From assembly GCA_029204225.1 (NCBI GenBank), contig CM055099.1, positions 66,803,852-66,867,851 of the forward strand: a DNA stretch of 64,000 nt, in the 5' to 3' direction. Both the position numbers and the translations under genes were made by a program. Under the pieces are notes generated by a model. The model saw only the letters and a list, made by a program, of their open reading frames with translations. It was not told the DNA's origin and did not search any database. Positions 43,519 through 54,504 of the stretch are shown here, piece by piece; the stretch's first letter is position 1; each line of letters opens with the position of its first letter. The stretch is from Diphasiastrum complanatum. Lineage: Eukaryota > Streptophyta > Lycopodiopsida > Lycopodiales > Lycopodiaceae.

Positions 43519-43946
43519 AAAACGTGCATCTACAACAAAAGATGGAAGATAAACATTTACGTAAAAGTTTATGAGCAGAGAGGTATATAATCTAGCATAT
43601 AATCTATTTATGATCTAGAAAAAATGTATGAGCAGAGGTCGGAATGGACCTCAAAATAATAGATGGTATACTAATTTAAACAGATCCACATATTCCGAGG
43701 TTTGTTCCGACCTCCACTGATGCCCACCCCAGTTATCAACAAATTCATAAATAAAAGTACAGTTTTCTTTCTAAGATGTGTAGATCTGTTTTCCTAGATC
43801 AGTAAGCATGAAACATAAATCAAGATATTTCGAATTAGAGTAGCATGAACTGATAATATAATCATGAAACATAAACGAATGACATCACATACGCACATGC
43901 ACACACACACCCTAAACCCTAGAACCTAAACAAACATGAGGAGAAA

Positions 43947-46829
43947 AAAAAATTCATCATCATCAAAATCTTTTTGCTTACATGATGTACTGTATGTACC
44001 TAGATTGACCAAGAATCTCATTAGTGTAGGACAGTTGTTTGATAGTGGATTGAATGTCAAGTTTCAAGTTGACAAGTGTATAATCTCAAGAGAAAATCAA
44101 GTTATTGTTAGAGGATCTAGAATTGGTACGCTGTACAAACTAGATTCTAGGGAGAGTGCTAACATTTCAGATATTGCTTATGAGACCAAGGTTCTACAAA
44201 GGGATATGTGGCACAAGAGATTGGGTCATCAAATTTCAAAGCCATGCAATCTATGGTCAAAGAAGGAAAAGCTGTTGGTCTACCAAAGACACTGTCAAAG
44301 GAGCTTCTACCTTGTGAAGCTTGTATGCTGGCAAAGTCACACAGAAGACCTTTTCCTAGATCAAGTATCCAAACAAAGCAACCGTTTGAACTTGTACACT
44401 CTGATGTTCATTTCTCATCAACTAAGACCAAAGGAGTAGCCAACTGTTTTGTCTCTTTTGTAGATGATTATACAAGATATTCTTGAATCTATATGCCGTC
44501 TTCAAAAGCCATGGTTTATGATGTTTTTCTTACTTTCAAAGCTTATGTAGAGAAGCAGGTTCCTTTCAAGTTAAAAGCTTTAAGAAGTGATAGTGGAGGA
44601 GAGTACACTTCCAATAAGTTTAAAGACTTTTGTGAGAGAGAGGGTATTCAAAGAGATTTTTCTTGTTCATATACTTCTCAGCAAAATGGAGTTGCTAAGA
44701 GAAAAAATAGAACTTTGTGTGAATGTGCAAAAGCCATTAGGCTAGAAGCTTCTCTGCCTAAAGAATTTTGGGGAGAGACAGTTGCATGTGCAAACTATCT
44801 TTGTAATAGGCTTCCAAATCTTGCAATAGGAGGAAAGACACCATTTGAGATGTTGTATAAGAAAAAGCCTAAGGTAGATCATCTTAGGATTTTTGGTTGT
44901 GTATGCTTTGTGCATGTGCCTCTAGAAACTAGGAAGAAGAAAGATCCTAGTGCAGTAAAAGGAATTTTTGTAGGATATGCATCCACTAAAAAATCATACG
45001 AGATTTATTTGCCCTCTACTGACAAGAATGTGTTAGTAGAGATGTGATCTTCCATGAAGATCAGAAGTTTAACTTGGATGATGCACAGATCAAGGAGACT
45101 CATGCAAGATTAATCATCAATCTTGATGCTGTTCAAGAAGAGGTGACGCCGAGGCTTGAGGAGGAGCAAATCCAAACTACCACACCAAGAAGGTCTACAC
45201 GAGCAAGATTTGAGCCAAGGAGGCTCACATATGATGAAGAAGGAAGGGTGAAACTTCCTGTCATGCACTTTTTATATCAGATGAAGAGCCTAAGGATGTC
45301 CAAGAAGCTTTTCAATCCAAAGAGTGGATTGAAGCAATGACCCAAGAATTTGAAGCCTTGATGTCAAATAATACATGGGAGCTTGTGGAGCCACCAAACA
45401 ACATGCATGTGATTGGATGTAAGTGGCTATTCAGAATCAAGTATAATCATGATGGATCAATCAATGAGTTGAAACAAGACTTTGTGCCAAAGGCTACTCA
45501 CTAATCAAAGGGCTTGACTATGAAGATACCTTTGCACCAGTTGCAAATATGGTAACAATTCGAATACTTATCTCTCTTGCATGTTTTCACAAATGGAGTA
45601 TGTTCTAGCTTGATGTTTCTAATGCATTTCTCAATGGTTACCTTGAGGAGGAGATTTATATGGAGCAGCCTCCAGGTTTTGTGAAGGAAGGTGATGAATC
45701 AAAAGTTTGTCTTTTGTTCAAAAGTCTGTATGGACTAAAACAGGCAAAGGTGTTGGTATGCAAGGCTCAATTCCTATCTCATATCACTCGGATTTTGTCT
45801 AAGTGAATATGACCCCTATCTGTATTATAAGTTTGTAGATAACTTTGTAATTATTATTCTCATCTATGTAGATGATATCATTCTTTGTGGAAACAATGAG
45901 AAGCTAGTTGAAGAAACTAAGCATGCACTTGGTACTGAGTTTAAGATGCAGGACTTAGGAGTTCTTCACTATATTCTAGGCCTTGAAATAGATTCTCGAA
46001 AAGATCATGCATTTATAAGCCAAAGTAGATATGCACTTTCCATGCTCAAAAAATTTCATATGGAAAACTGTAAAGGCATAGATACACCTATGGAGCACAC
46101 TGTAAAAGTTCCTATTAAAGATGATGAAAAATTCTTTGAGGACATCACTCTTTATAGGAGTCTTATTGGCTCACTTATTTGGTTAACAGTGACTAGGCCT
46201 GATCTAAGCTTCTGTGTTCATAAGCTAAGTCAACACATGCAGGATCCAAAGTTATATCATTGGAAGTTGGCTAAAAGAGTCTTGAGGTATATATCTTCTA
46301 CCTTGGATTATGGACTATTCTATGAAGGAGAAGATCTGACTTTGATTGCTTTTTCAGATTCAGATTTTGCAGGGGACAAGTTGGATAGGAAACCCACAAG
46401 TGCTTACACTATATTTCTTGGAGGAAATTTGGTTTCTTGGCTATCAAAGAAGCGGCAACTATTTTCTTATCATCCTGTGAAGCTGAATACAAATCTCTTA
46501 CAACCACAACAAAGGAGGTTTTATGGATCAAAAGGCTACTTTTGGAGCTAAAGTGTTATGCAGATGAAGATTTACCAATTATCAAGAATGATAACATTTC
46601 TGCTCAAGCTCTTGCAAATAATCCAGTCTTTCATGCAAGGAGCAAGCATATTGAAGTGGCTCATCATTATGTAAGAGAAAAAATCATTGGGAAAGAGATC
46701 TCATTGGAGCATGTTTCATCTTCAGATTGTGTTGCGGATCTTCTCACCAAACCTCTACTCAAAAATGTGTTTATAAAGATGAGGTCTAACCTTGGCCTAA
46801 TTTCGAAGTCTATGTTGATAGGAACATAA
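43947..46829 (+). pseudogene. Copia pol (pre-integrase to RNase H), decayed
   Basis: 5'-truncated pol inserted into or abutting the array. Pre-integrase (LYVPRLTKNLISVGQLFDSG, WHKRLGH) is followed by the integrase zinc domain (LLPCEACMLAKS) and core (LVHSDVHF, LRSDSGGEY, QQNGVAKR). The glutamate position reads K, so the catalytic E is lost. Linker VKGIFVGYASTKKSYEIYLP follows. RT (45300-46200) holds TWELVEPPNN, the intact active site IYVDDIILCGN and LHYILGLEI. RNase H shows SDSDFAGDKLDRKPTSAY, SSCEAEYKSL and VFHARSKHIEV. At least six stops or frameshifts (44250, 44486, 45047, 45340-45900, 46450) disable it. Confidence 0.88.
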
Positions 46830-46844
46830 ATTTTTAAGGAGGAG

Positions 46845-47910
46845 TGTGAAGATTATTAAAATATTATCTTCCTATCTCGACATTAGAGGAGTTCTAAATC
46901 CAAAAAAGACCCTTTGTAAAGATTCTTTTTATATTTTTTTCTCAAATTTTTCCTACACATGGACCAATCAAAACACTCAAATTTGAAATCTACGTAACGT
47001 AACTTTTTGAGTCCACATTTTGATTCCATACTAAATATGGCATAACTTTTTAGTGGTAAGTTCGAATTTAGCGAAGTTTGGTGCATTGGAAAGCGCTCAA
47101 CAAGGGCTTTCCAATGATATGTTACATGACATACTTTTGAGCTATGATTAAAAAGTTATGGCAAGTCAAAAGTATTAGTGTTATAATATTCTAATAATAA
47201 AAAAGACATCTTGCACGAATTCTTAAAGGGTCTTTTCGGAACTCAAAACTCCTCTAATGGTTTGGGGCCATGTCCATGATGATTTCCACTAAAATTCATG
47301 TTGTACATAAAATGAGTGTAAATTGAGCACATATCCTTCTAGTGTATCTCGGATTTGAGTAAGATAGGTTCAATTATGATGACATGCAGATGTTTAGATA
47401 GCATGCAAAGTCTTACTGTATGCATGCAAGCCACATGCAATCAGTGCATGCAACATGCAAAGTAGTTTCAGTGATCTACACATGTCTAGGCAGTTTTATG
47501 AGTTGACATGCAGTACATGCAACATACATGCATGTAGTTACACATGTGGATCTTTGATAGGTGAATTAGTTCAGTTAAGTGGACTTTCCATGCAACTCCA
47601 CTGGAGGAATTCAAGTCTCTCTCATGTAGGAAAAGATGGGCATGTGTTGGTGTTTTGGACTCATTCTCTCTCTACCCGAGTTTTCTATGCTTGATTTTCT
47701 CTCTCTACCCGAGAGCAGCCTCTTTTTCCCATACTGAACACTTAGAATTATTTCTGACATTCATTTCTCATAGTGAAGAGTTAGATTTTTTCATCTGATG
47801 TATGCCATTGTGCTCTTGCCTTCGATTTTTCAAGCATACTGTTCTTTGATCAATCTTGTGCAATCACAATACCTCAGTAAGGTCCTGTAGGGTGTGTGGT
47901 GAAGTTCACA
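46845..47910 (+). repeat. 3' LTR of the copia pol at 43.9-46.8 kb
   Basis: It starts TGTGAAGATTATT right after a polypurine tract (TTTTTAAGGAGGAG). A likely end is GAAGTTCACA at 47910, giving matching termini TGTGAAG/GTTCACA and about 1066 bp. It contains an internal inverted repeat (about 46889-46925 against 47220-47260). The right edge is inferred because the 5' LTR is absent. Confidence 0.6.
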
Positions 47911-49367
47911 CATGCTAAAAACTTAACATATTGTACAAGTACTTGGAACTGCTACTAGTTGTGTTAGTCAGCTGTTTGGATGATGTTAGAGCCCAAAAGT
48001 CGGATAAAAAATTGCAAAACAATTTCATATAAAAACCCATGTAATAAATCCTCATCGAAAAATCATAGAACTAGTCATCACAATTGAAGATTCTGCTAAA
48101 AAAAAAAATACCCAAGCTTTACAAATGTATCATAAAATTCACAAATCTGTCATTTGAAAGCTCAACAAAAATGTCAGGAAAGGTCGGAACAGACGTTGGA
48201 ATAGACACTGGTATAATGTTAGAACTAGCATGATCTATTCCGAGCTCCATTTTGACTCTAAAAGTACTTCAGGGAGCTGCTACAATGACGATCTGCCTAA
48301 AATGCTATGATGAATATCGGTCCAGTAACCAATAATGAAATCTGCAAAACAAAAACTAGTATTGCAGTTTGTTAAGTTTAGTATCACAAAAAATAGTTGT
48401 AACAAATTAATTTTACAAAAAGAGCAACAAGCATCCATATGCAATCCAGCATATTTACCAAAAAATTGGATCGCCAATAGGATCTAGCATCGGAACAGCC
48501 ATCAGAATATGCACTGATTTAACATATCCAACAGATTTGTATATTCCGATGGGTATTCTGACTCTTTGGAAGTCTAGATCAACAACACCCTCAACTATGG
48601 ATCTACATCGCCCTCATCTAGCACCCTCACTTGGAATACCTTCAGAATAGCAAATACTACAGATCCGCCTATTCCGACGGCCTTTCTGACCTATTTGTTA
48701 AAAAATTGGATCCGCCAACTCCTTTGCCTCAAAAAAAAAACTTGCATAGAAAATGTGGTGGATACTATGATGCTAGAGAAAGAGAGAGTGAGAAAGGAGA
48801 TTATGTTGCATCCAACAAATAAAAAAGCCTCCATCCTCCACTTTCGACCTCCAGACATTTGATTTTGCAAGGATTAAGCTAAGAGGAGGAGCAAGAGCAA
48901 CAAGCCAAGTGCAAGAGGAGAAAGCAAAGAGTGATAGCGAGAGAAGCAAGATGAGCACTCAAATGTGAAGAGAATAAGGAGAGCAAGGAGGATAAAGTGG
49001 GTGAGCAAGGATCAACAAACAAGGGAGAGGACAAAGGCATCATGTACGTCCCTTTATTCCATCACCCACTCCTCTTCCCTCGTCGAAAATGTCGTAGAAA
49101 ATGTCAGTCTTTTCAAAATTCCCAAAAATCTGTCTGATCCTTGATATACCGAGGATATTTTCGAGAGTAATTCCAAGGCCTTGACTAAATTAGAATTAGT
49201 ATTCCTTGTCTGTTTTGAAGTGCATTCTAATTTGATGCATTCGAAATCAACTCAAAATTAATGCATTCTAAAAATACACAATTTTCAAAGATTGTCGGCT
49301 CCTCCCAAGCCTTGTCAAAGAGTACATCCAAAAACTCGTAAGTTTGATAAAGAAGGTTTGGTACCTG
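47911..49367. other. Spacer with scattered stem-loop modules and purine-rich part
   Basis: No coding homology was recognised. It contains three relatives of the GGTCGGAA stem-loop (48184-48260, 48487-48570, 48645-48695) and a GA-rich stretch at 48770-49040. Confidence 0.5.
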
Positions 49368-49806
49368 TCAAAACTTCGAATGGTGTTTTGTCTGAGAGGC
49401 CTTTAGTAGAACATTTGTTTTGAATATAGGTGGTTGTTGAAATAGCTTCAAGTCATATAGTGAGTTCAAGATGTCACAAACGTCTTTTGATGTTTTAGCT
49501 TCAGCTATGTGTCCAATCTGTGTATCTGATATATTGAGGATAATAAGCACAAAAGCTTTACCATCCTTCGATTTCCACTTTGAGTCATTGTCTTCAGGTT
49601 TTACTTTTGTACTTGTAACAACATCCCATAAGTCGATGGTGATTGGCAAGGTCTTAATAGGAAATCAATAGGAAATTAATTCTCTGATATTGAAAGGTTG
49701 AAAAGAACTGAAGAGTATGATATCAATTTGATATCGTGAAAGATATCAAGTATTAGATCTTTTGCTCTGATATCATGTTGGAATCAGATAAAGAAGTAGT
49801 GAAATC
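49368..49806 (-). pseudogene. Copia gag N-terminal fragment (family I)
   Basis: Minus-strand frame with LWDVVTSTKVKPEDNDSKWK, GKAFVLIILNISD, HIAEAKTSKDVCDILNSLYD: the UBN2-type start of copia gag. It is truncated at about 49368 without zinc knuckle or pol. It lies directly downstream, on its own strand, of a primer site and LTR related to the one at 61074-62315. Confidence 0.72.
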
Positions 49807-49818
49807 GCTTTGATACCA
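49807..49818 (-). other. Copia primer-binding site (minus strand)
   Basis: On the minus strand TGGTATCAAAGC follows the LTR end CTAACA. It resembles the iMet-tRNA complement. A second, similar TGATATCAGAGC lies about 40 bases further in. Confidence 0.6.
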
Positions 49819-50420
49819 TGTTAGAAAGTGGTGTGCAGAAGATAGGTCTAGCTCAAAAAGAAACAAATTCGAAAAAAAATGAATGACAATAATTTGAGTG
49901 TCTAGAAAGAAAACTTTTTGTGCATGGCGGAATAAAAAATCTTCATCTTTCCAATGCATGACTACGCCTATCAATTTCAAACGAAACAATAGTGATAGAA
50001 ATCACGTTTGAACCTATAGTAACTAACTTGGAAATTGCAGTACTACAGTGATTACGTAGCCAAAAATTAAGCAACAAAAATTATCAGACAAATAAATAGT
50101 CGCAAATTGTTTGCAAACTAGTCACAAAAAAATACACCGTCGGAGCAAGCTCATCAGATCCATTAAAACGCATACATTTTGAGATGAAAACCGAATGCAA
50201 TAAAGGATAGTATTGATTCAGTATGAAAACATAATAGAAGTAAATGAGTACAATAAGTTGCGGATCAAAGCCGCGTACTCTATGTTATCTCTAAGCAGCT
50301 AAAATGAAAGTCTGAAGTAAGCGCAATGCTGATAAGCAGTAGCGCAATAGAAATCTCTAAAACAACTCTAAGAAGTGAGCTAGAATGCTCAGGACTGTTC
50401 AAGTTGAAGAAACATAACAT
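49819..50420 (-). repeat. Copia family I LTR, R-U5 part, minus strand
   Basis: The reverse complement matches about 61760-62315, the right half of the family I LTR (for example ATTATTTGTCTGATAATTTT-type text and GGCTACGTAATCACTGTAGT). The U3 half is absent; similarity stops near 50420. Confidence 0.75.
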
Positions 50421-50460
50421 TTCTATTTCCAAAGCTTTGCAGGCTTTCAGCCCTCCATTT

Positions 50461-50577
50461 GATGAAAAGACACGAAGCAAAAATGTTTGCGAATATCCTG
50501 ATGAAAAGAGACGAAGCTAAAATGTTTGTAAACATCCTGACAAAAAGACATGAACACGAAATGTTCGCAAAAGAAAA
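50461..50577 (+). repeat. Three 39-bp tandem repeats
   Basis: Copies start at 50461, 50500 and 50539, each near GATGAAAAGACACGAAGCAA with substitutions. Translated on the minus strand they give a repeating 13-residue hydrophobic phrase (SCLFVRMFTNILA-like). No function can be assigned. Confidence 0.8.
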
Positions 50578-50623
50578 GTGTTTGTGATACAATAGGAGAA
50601 AGTCAGACGAGGCGAAAGTCAAA

Positions 50624-50741
50624 TGACTCGAAGCTACATGAAAATCTTTGTAACACCTTTTGACCTTCATGCTCCAGAGGATCAAGAAGATCATGCAAGT
50701 ACCATGAAGTACAAAAACCGTGTTCTGATATGATGACATCA
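50624..50741 (+). repeat. Family J LTR start, plus-strand scrap
   Basis: About 110 bp matching the first part of the LTRs at 51663-52476 (inverted) and 52651-53085 (direct), including CACCTTTTGACCTTCATG and CATGCAAGTACCATGAAGTA. It abuts the zinc knuckle of the minus-strand gag next to it. Confidence 0.7.
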
Positions 50742-51557
50742 CACGAATCAACAGTGTGTCCTTTGCATTTGCATCTCATGCATGTCTTCTTGTCTCCACT
50801 ATGCTGTTTCGACCTTCCTTTGTTCTTCCATTTGCCTTTGCTGGCTCCTTCTGCTTGCTGATCTCGATCTTGCTTTCGATCTGACTCCCCTTACGCTTGA
50901 ATTGCTTCTTTTCATTTCTTTGTTGCTGTAGAGGGCTTGGTCAGAAGCATCCTTGTGATCAAGGTGCTCTCGAGCTTCAACTTCCTCTCGAATCTCGACA
51001 ACTGCCTTTTCGAGTGTCATTGTAGGATCTTTTGCTAGTACTGTTCTGGTTGTCTGGAAGGATCTTGGTAAAGCTCTCAACAAATAAGTGAGCTGCTTCT
51101 CTGCTGACATTGCATTTTCTGCTCCAGAATTGTGTAGTGATAGGAATAGATCCTTCATCTTCCTAATGAAGGAAGTGAGGTCTTTACCATTCCACCGTAG
51201 GTTTGTCAACTAATCTTCGAGCAACATTATCTGCCCACGTGATTCGTCTGAAATCTTCTAAGTAATGTATCCCACATCTCTTTTGCTTTAGAGATTGTAG
51301 CCAGGTCAAGAGTTAGGCTATCCTTGATCGATGAAGATAACATGGCTACTGCCTTGTCATTCTTCTCCCTCCATTCGAGTAGCTCCTTGCCTGTTGTTGT
51401 AGGCATCTCCTCGGTGCTATCTACCCAGGGGAATAATCCTTCTCCCTTTAGTATCAATGAGGTATTAACCTTTATTAACCTTCCATGCTAGGAAGTTAGA
51501 TCCTGATGAATCAAGGATTGTACAGATCTTGAATTGTATGCTGCTTATTGGAGCCAT
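50741..51557 (-). pseudogene. Copia gag (family J), minus strand
   Basis: The ATG at 51557-51555 starts MAPISSIQFKICTILDSSGS with NFLAWK. After an early stop, the core continues from 51457 (GEGLFPWVDSTEEMP, LLEWREKNDKAVAMLSSSIK, AKEMWDTLLRRF) and from 51209 (LTSFIRKMKDLFLSLH, QLTYLLRALPRSFQTT). A Ser/Arg-rich tail follows, then the zinc knuckle CMRCKCKGHTVDSC at 50782-50741 in another frame. It is a UBN2-type copia gag with at least three frame breaks. Pol is absent. Confidence 0.8.
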
Positions 51558-51650
51558 TATTGTGAATTGTGTTCTCACTGGGTTCTTTGTTTGAATGCTT
51601 AGCCTCCTGGATCTGATAGCTTTGCGGATATGTCAGACTATGACAGAGTG

Positions 51651-51662
51651 GATCTAATACCA
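51651..51662 (-). other. Copia family J primer-binding site
   Basis: On the minus strand TGGTATTAGATC directly follows the LTR. It is close to the iMet-tRNA complement. It lies about 95 bp ahead of the gag start. Confidence 0.65.
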
Positions 51663-52476
51663 CGGATGCGAAAAATGATCAAGCAAATTGCAAATATCAA
51701 TCAGTCTCTGAAACGAAACGAAACGAAACTGAAACTTGAACGAGCTCTGATATTGACATTGCTAAAATGAAATCAAATTAATCATAAACGAAATGAATTC
51801 AAATGAATTTCAGATATGATTGCTGGTCACTGTCTGCTATATCATTCTTACAATCCTCCAAAAAGTAATCGACACTGCTGATATACGTTATAGATTAATA
51901 CAACATTCAACGAAACTGAACCAGTGTAAGGAATTGATAAGACAAGTGAATGAGATATACAACTGATAGCAGATAGTAATTCATTAAAGATCAGACAAAA
52001 TTGAGAGTGATATGTGCGTAATAGCTATAGTATCATCTATTGATCCTCTAGATTTCGAACGATGTATGACAGATCTACACAGCGCATTGGTGTGAGAGAA
52101 AATAGTGTTCTCTCATGAGTAGCGTATCGCTTACTAGCGGACTTCTTGGATCTCTGTGGATCCTACTTACAAAATTGTCCCGCTCACAAGCGGACTTCTA
52201 TTCTATATTCGTATATTTTCTATCTTCTATTGTATGTATCTTATACATCTAGTAATTGCATACATTCAGAGTAGCATATCTGATTAGATAGACTAAACAA
52301 ACTATAACTAATCATGGATTACAAGAGAGGTGGGTTAGGCACGTCCTAACGCTCTTCTGCTGACGTCATCATATCAGATCAGGGTTTTTGTACTTCATGG
52401 TACTTGCATGATCTTACTGATCCTCTGGAGCATGAAGGTCAAAAGGTGTCGCGAAGATTTTCGTGTCGCTTTGAGT
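51663..52476 (-). repeat. Copia family J 5' LTR, minus strand
   Basis: Bounded on its 3' side by the primer site. Its U3 part (52000-52476) has a head-to-head inverted copy at 52651-53085. The total is about 814 bp. It contains AAACGAAACG-type short repeats near 51712. Confidence 0.75.
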
Positions 52477-52478
52477 CA

Positions 52479-52650
52479 TCCAAAAATTGAGTGTATCCAC
52501 TGTCACAAGAAGGGTCATGCAGCCATGGACTGCCTCCAGAACCCAAGAAACAAATCAGCTCAAAGCAGATAGGAGAACAACAGTAGTTCGTCCTATGTCA
52601 AGGAGCCAGAGAGCTCAAAGATGGGTAAAAAAAGATTGAAAGAAAATCTT
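52479..52650 (+). pseudogene. Copia gag zinc-knuckle fragment between inverted LTRs
   Basis: The plus-strand reading contains CIHCHKKGHAAMDC, a CX2CX4HX4C knuckle, followed by a Ser-rich tail with one stop. It is a gag C-terminus wedged between the two head-to-head family J LTRs. It is in the opposite orientation to the gag at 50741-51557. Confidence 0.75.
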
Positions 52651-53085
52651 CGTGACACCTTTTGACCTTCATGGTCCAAAGGATCAGGATGATCATGCAA
52701 GTACCATGAAGTACAAAAACCCTGATATGATATAATGACATCAGCGGAAGAGCGTTAGGGCATGCATAACCCACCTCTCTTGTAATCCATGATTAGTTAT
52801 AGATTGTTTAGTCTATCTAATCACATATGCTACTCTGAATGTATGCAATTACTAGATGTATAAGATACATACAATAGTAGATAGAAAATATACATAATAC
52901 AGAATAGAAGTCCGCCTGTGAGCGAGACAATTTTGTAAGCAGGATCCATAGAGATCCAAGAAGTCCACTAGTAAGCAAGATGTCACGCCAATGCGCTGTG
53001 TGGATCTATCATACAACACTCAAAATCAAGAGGATCAATAGATGATATTGTATCTATTAAGCACATATCACTCTCAAATGCTTTC
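52651..53085 (+). repeat. Copia family J LTR (U3 part), plus strand
   Basis: About 435 bp that are the inverted partner of 52000-52452 (CACCTCTCTTGTAATCCATG, TATGCAATTACTAGATGTAT). The 3' half of the LTR is missing; a copia RNase H scrap follows directly. Confidence 0.78.
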
Positions 53086-53086
53086 C

Positions 53087-53217
53087 TACAGTGATGCTAG
53101 CTGCACATCTCTCAAGGACGACTGCAAAAGTGTCTCAGGAGGATGCACCATCAAGAGCAGCAATTCTCTGGGTCAGCAAGAAACAGACCATTGTGGCTCA
53201 GTCATTTTGTAAGTAAT
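53087..53217 (+). pseudogene. Copia RNase H sliver
   Basis: YSDASCTSLKDDCKSVSGG and then, after a one-base shift, ILWVSKKQTIVAQS: the middle of copia RNase H. It is cut off where the 880-bp repeat starts. Confidence 0.75.
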
Positions 53218-54084
53218 CTCTTTAATAGATTTAATACAACACCAGATCATTGGAAACTAAACCTACCTAACTTGAAATGAAGAAGGCATACTAGGATCTA
53301 TTTTGTTTGCATATACTTCCAAAACACAGACGTGACCCTTCTACTGAGCACCTTTTCGGAGCAGAATTTTAAAAGCTACAACCAATGCCAAAGATATGAA
53401 ACTCAAGAATCTCAAATCTCTCAATTTACAGAAAACTGTAAATTTAGTACATGAGAACACCTCGTGGCGCTGCATGCACCAGCTTTTACAAGCCACATTG
53501 ACATGCAAAAGCTTGTGTGTGGCACTTCGTGGCAACAAAAATAGAAGAGAAAGAAATTTCATATTGACAATCTTTGAGGTTTTGAAGTCTAGATTAATGA
53601 TTCTATTTTCCTTTGCTTAAATGGGTCGCATTATGCAATTTCTAATTTCTACTCTTCATTTTGATTCCCTAAAAAACACACATGTCCTCCATGGAAAGCG
53701 GCTCTTTAATCACCTTATTTCTTAATCAGAGGAGATATCTAATCTTCATGAGTGCTAGTGTGTCCTTGCTTAGTGAGGTTGGTACCCCTAGAGGAAACTC
53801 GACGTCTTTATTAGGCCACCTAATACCCATTTTAAAGTTCTTTGGAAGGAGAAACTTTCACGTTATCATTTTAAAATAAAAAATAAATAATCCACATCAT
53901 CAATTTTTTTTAATAATGATGTGGCATTTTTCAATCTGTCTGTCTTACTATGTCCTCATGTCTCTCTCACCGTTGATGTATGTCTGCTTATTTCGGTGTG
54001 CCTTTTGCCACGTGACCCTTTGTCATATATCGCGCCTATTCTTTCTCTCTCTATTGCGCATTGTCTTTGACTCCCTGTGATCGA
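53218..54084 (+). repeat. 880-bp direct repeat, copy 1
   Basis: It starts TGTAAGTAATCTC and is roughly 90% identical by eye to 54505-55390 over its whole length. The pair could be LTRs (TG start, CA near the end) of a short element with about 420 bp inside, or a segmental duplication. No target duplication was seen. Confidence 0.82.
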
Positions 54085-54130
54085 TCGATCAATCGATCAC
54101 GCTGGTTGTTTTGTTTTCTTTGGTTCTATT

Positions 54131-54205
54131 TCGCATTCCTTCATAATTATTGGACTCTATGTAGATGATGCATTAATAATATTGAGTCATACACCACTTA
54201 TTTGA
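54131..54205 (+). pseudogene. Copia RT active-site sliver
   Basis: HSFIIIGLYVDDALIIL reads the YVDD catalytic block of copia reverse transcriptase in about 70 bases. Nothing else of RT remains around it. It lies between the two 880-bp repeats. Confidence 0.65.
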
Positions 54206-54504
54206 AGCCTGAATAAGAAACATGTCGAATATCTTAGTCTGTCAATTTGGAACTGTAATTAAAGCATGATATATTTGGATTTCTAAGAGTATTGAGAAGT
54301 GATTTGCTATTTTGATAGAGTCTTGAGTGAATCAACTCTTATTATTCCAACTATATGACATTTTAACTATACAACATCAAAATGGTATAACTGGTTACCT
54401 ATTTTGTCCAATATATTTCAATAACCAGAAATTACAAAGACATATATTAAATAAAATAAAAATACACAATCGAATTACAAGTCTGAAATATTAGAAGCCA
54501 TATT

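Larger units (their letters stand above)
41396..43945 (+). repeat. Satellite-like array with (TC)n tracts and stem-loops
   Basis: Anchor sequence GTAGCATGAACT recurs at 41438, 42506, 43130 and 43840, so unit lengths are 1068, 624 and 710 bp with a partial fourth. A unit contains a CACACA run, a telomere-like CCCTAAACCCTAAAACC, the block CCGTACGGTTA, a TC tract, ACAAAACGTGCAT and a stem-loop. The first unit is longer through an internal duplication (41841-42120 repeated at 42163-42455). Length differences otherwise come mainly from the TC tract. The array is cut at about 43945 by a copia fragment. Confidence 0.85.

Noticed and set aside
43365-43574. An open frame with a long SLSLSL run
   Set aside because: It is the (TC)n tract translated in another frame.
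41396-43945. The repeated units considered as a CRISPR-like array
   Set aside because: Units are 620-1070 bp with no short regular repeats and unique spacers, and the window is plant nuclear DNA.
49753-50520. Possible small genes in both strands at 49.7-50.5 kb
   Set aside because: The sequence matches the reverse complement of the copia LTR at 61.7-62.3 kb, so the frames are LTR text.
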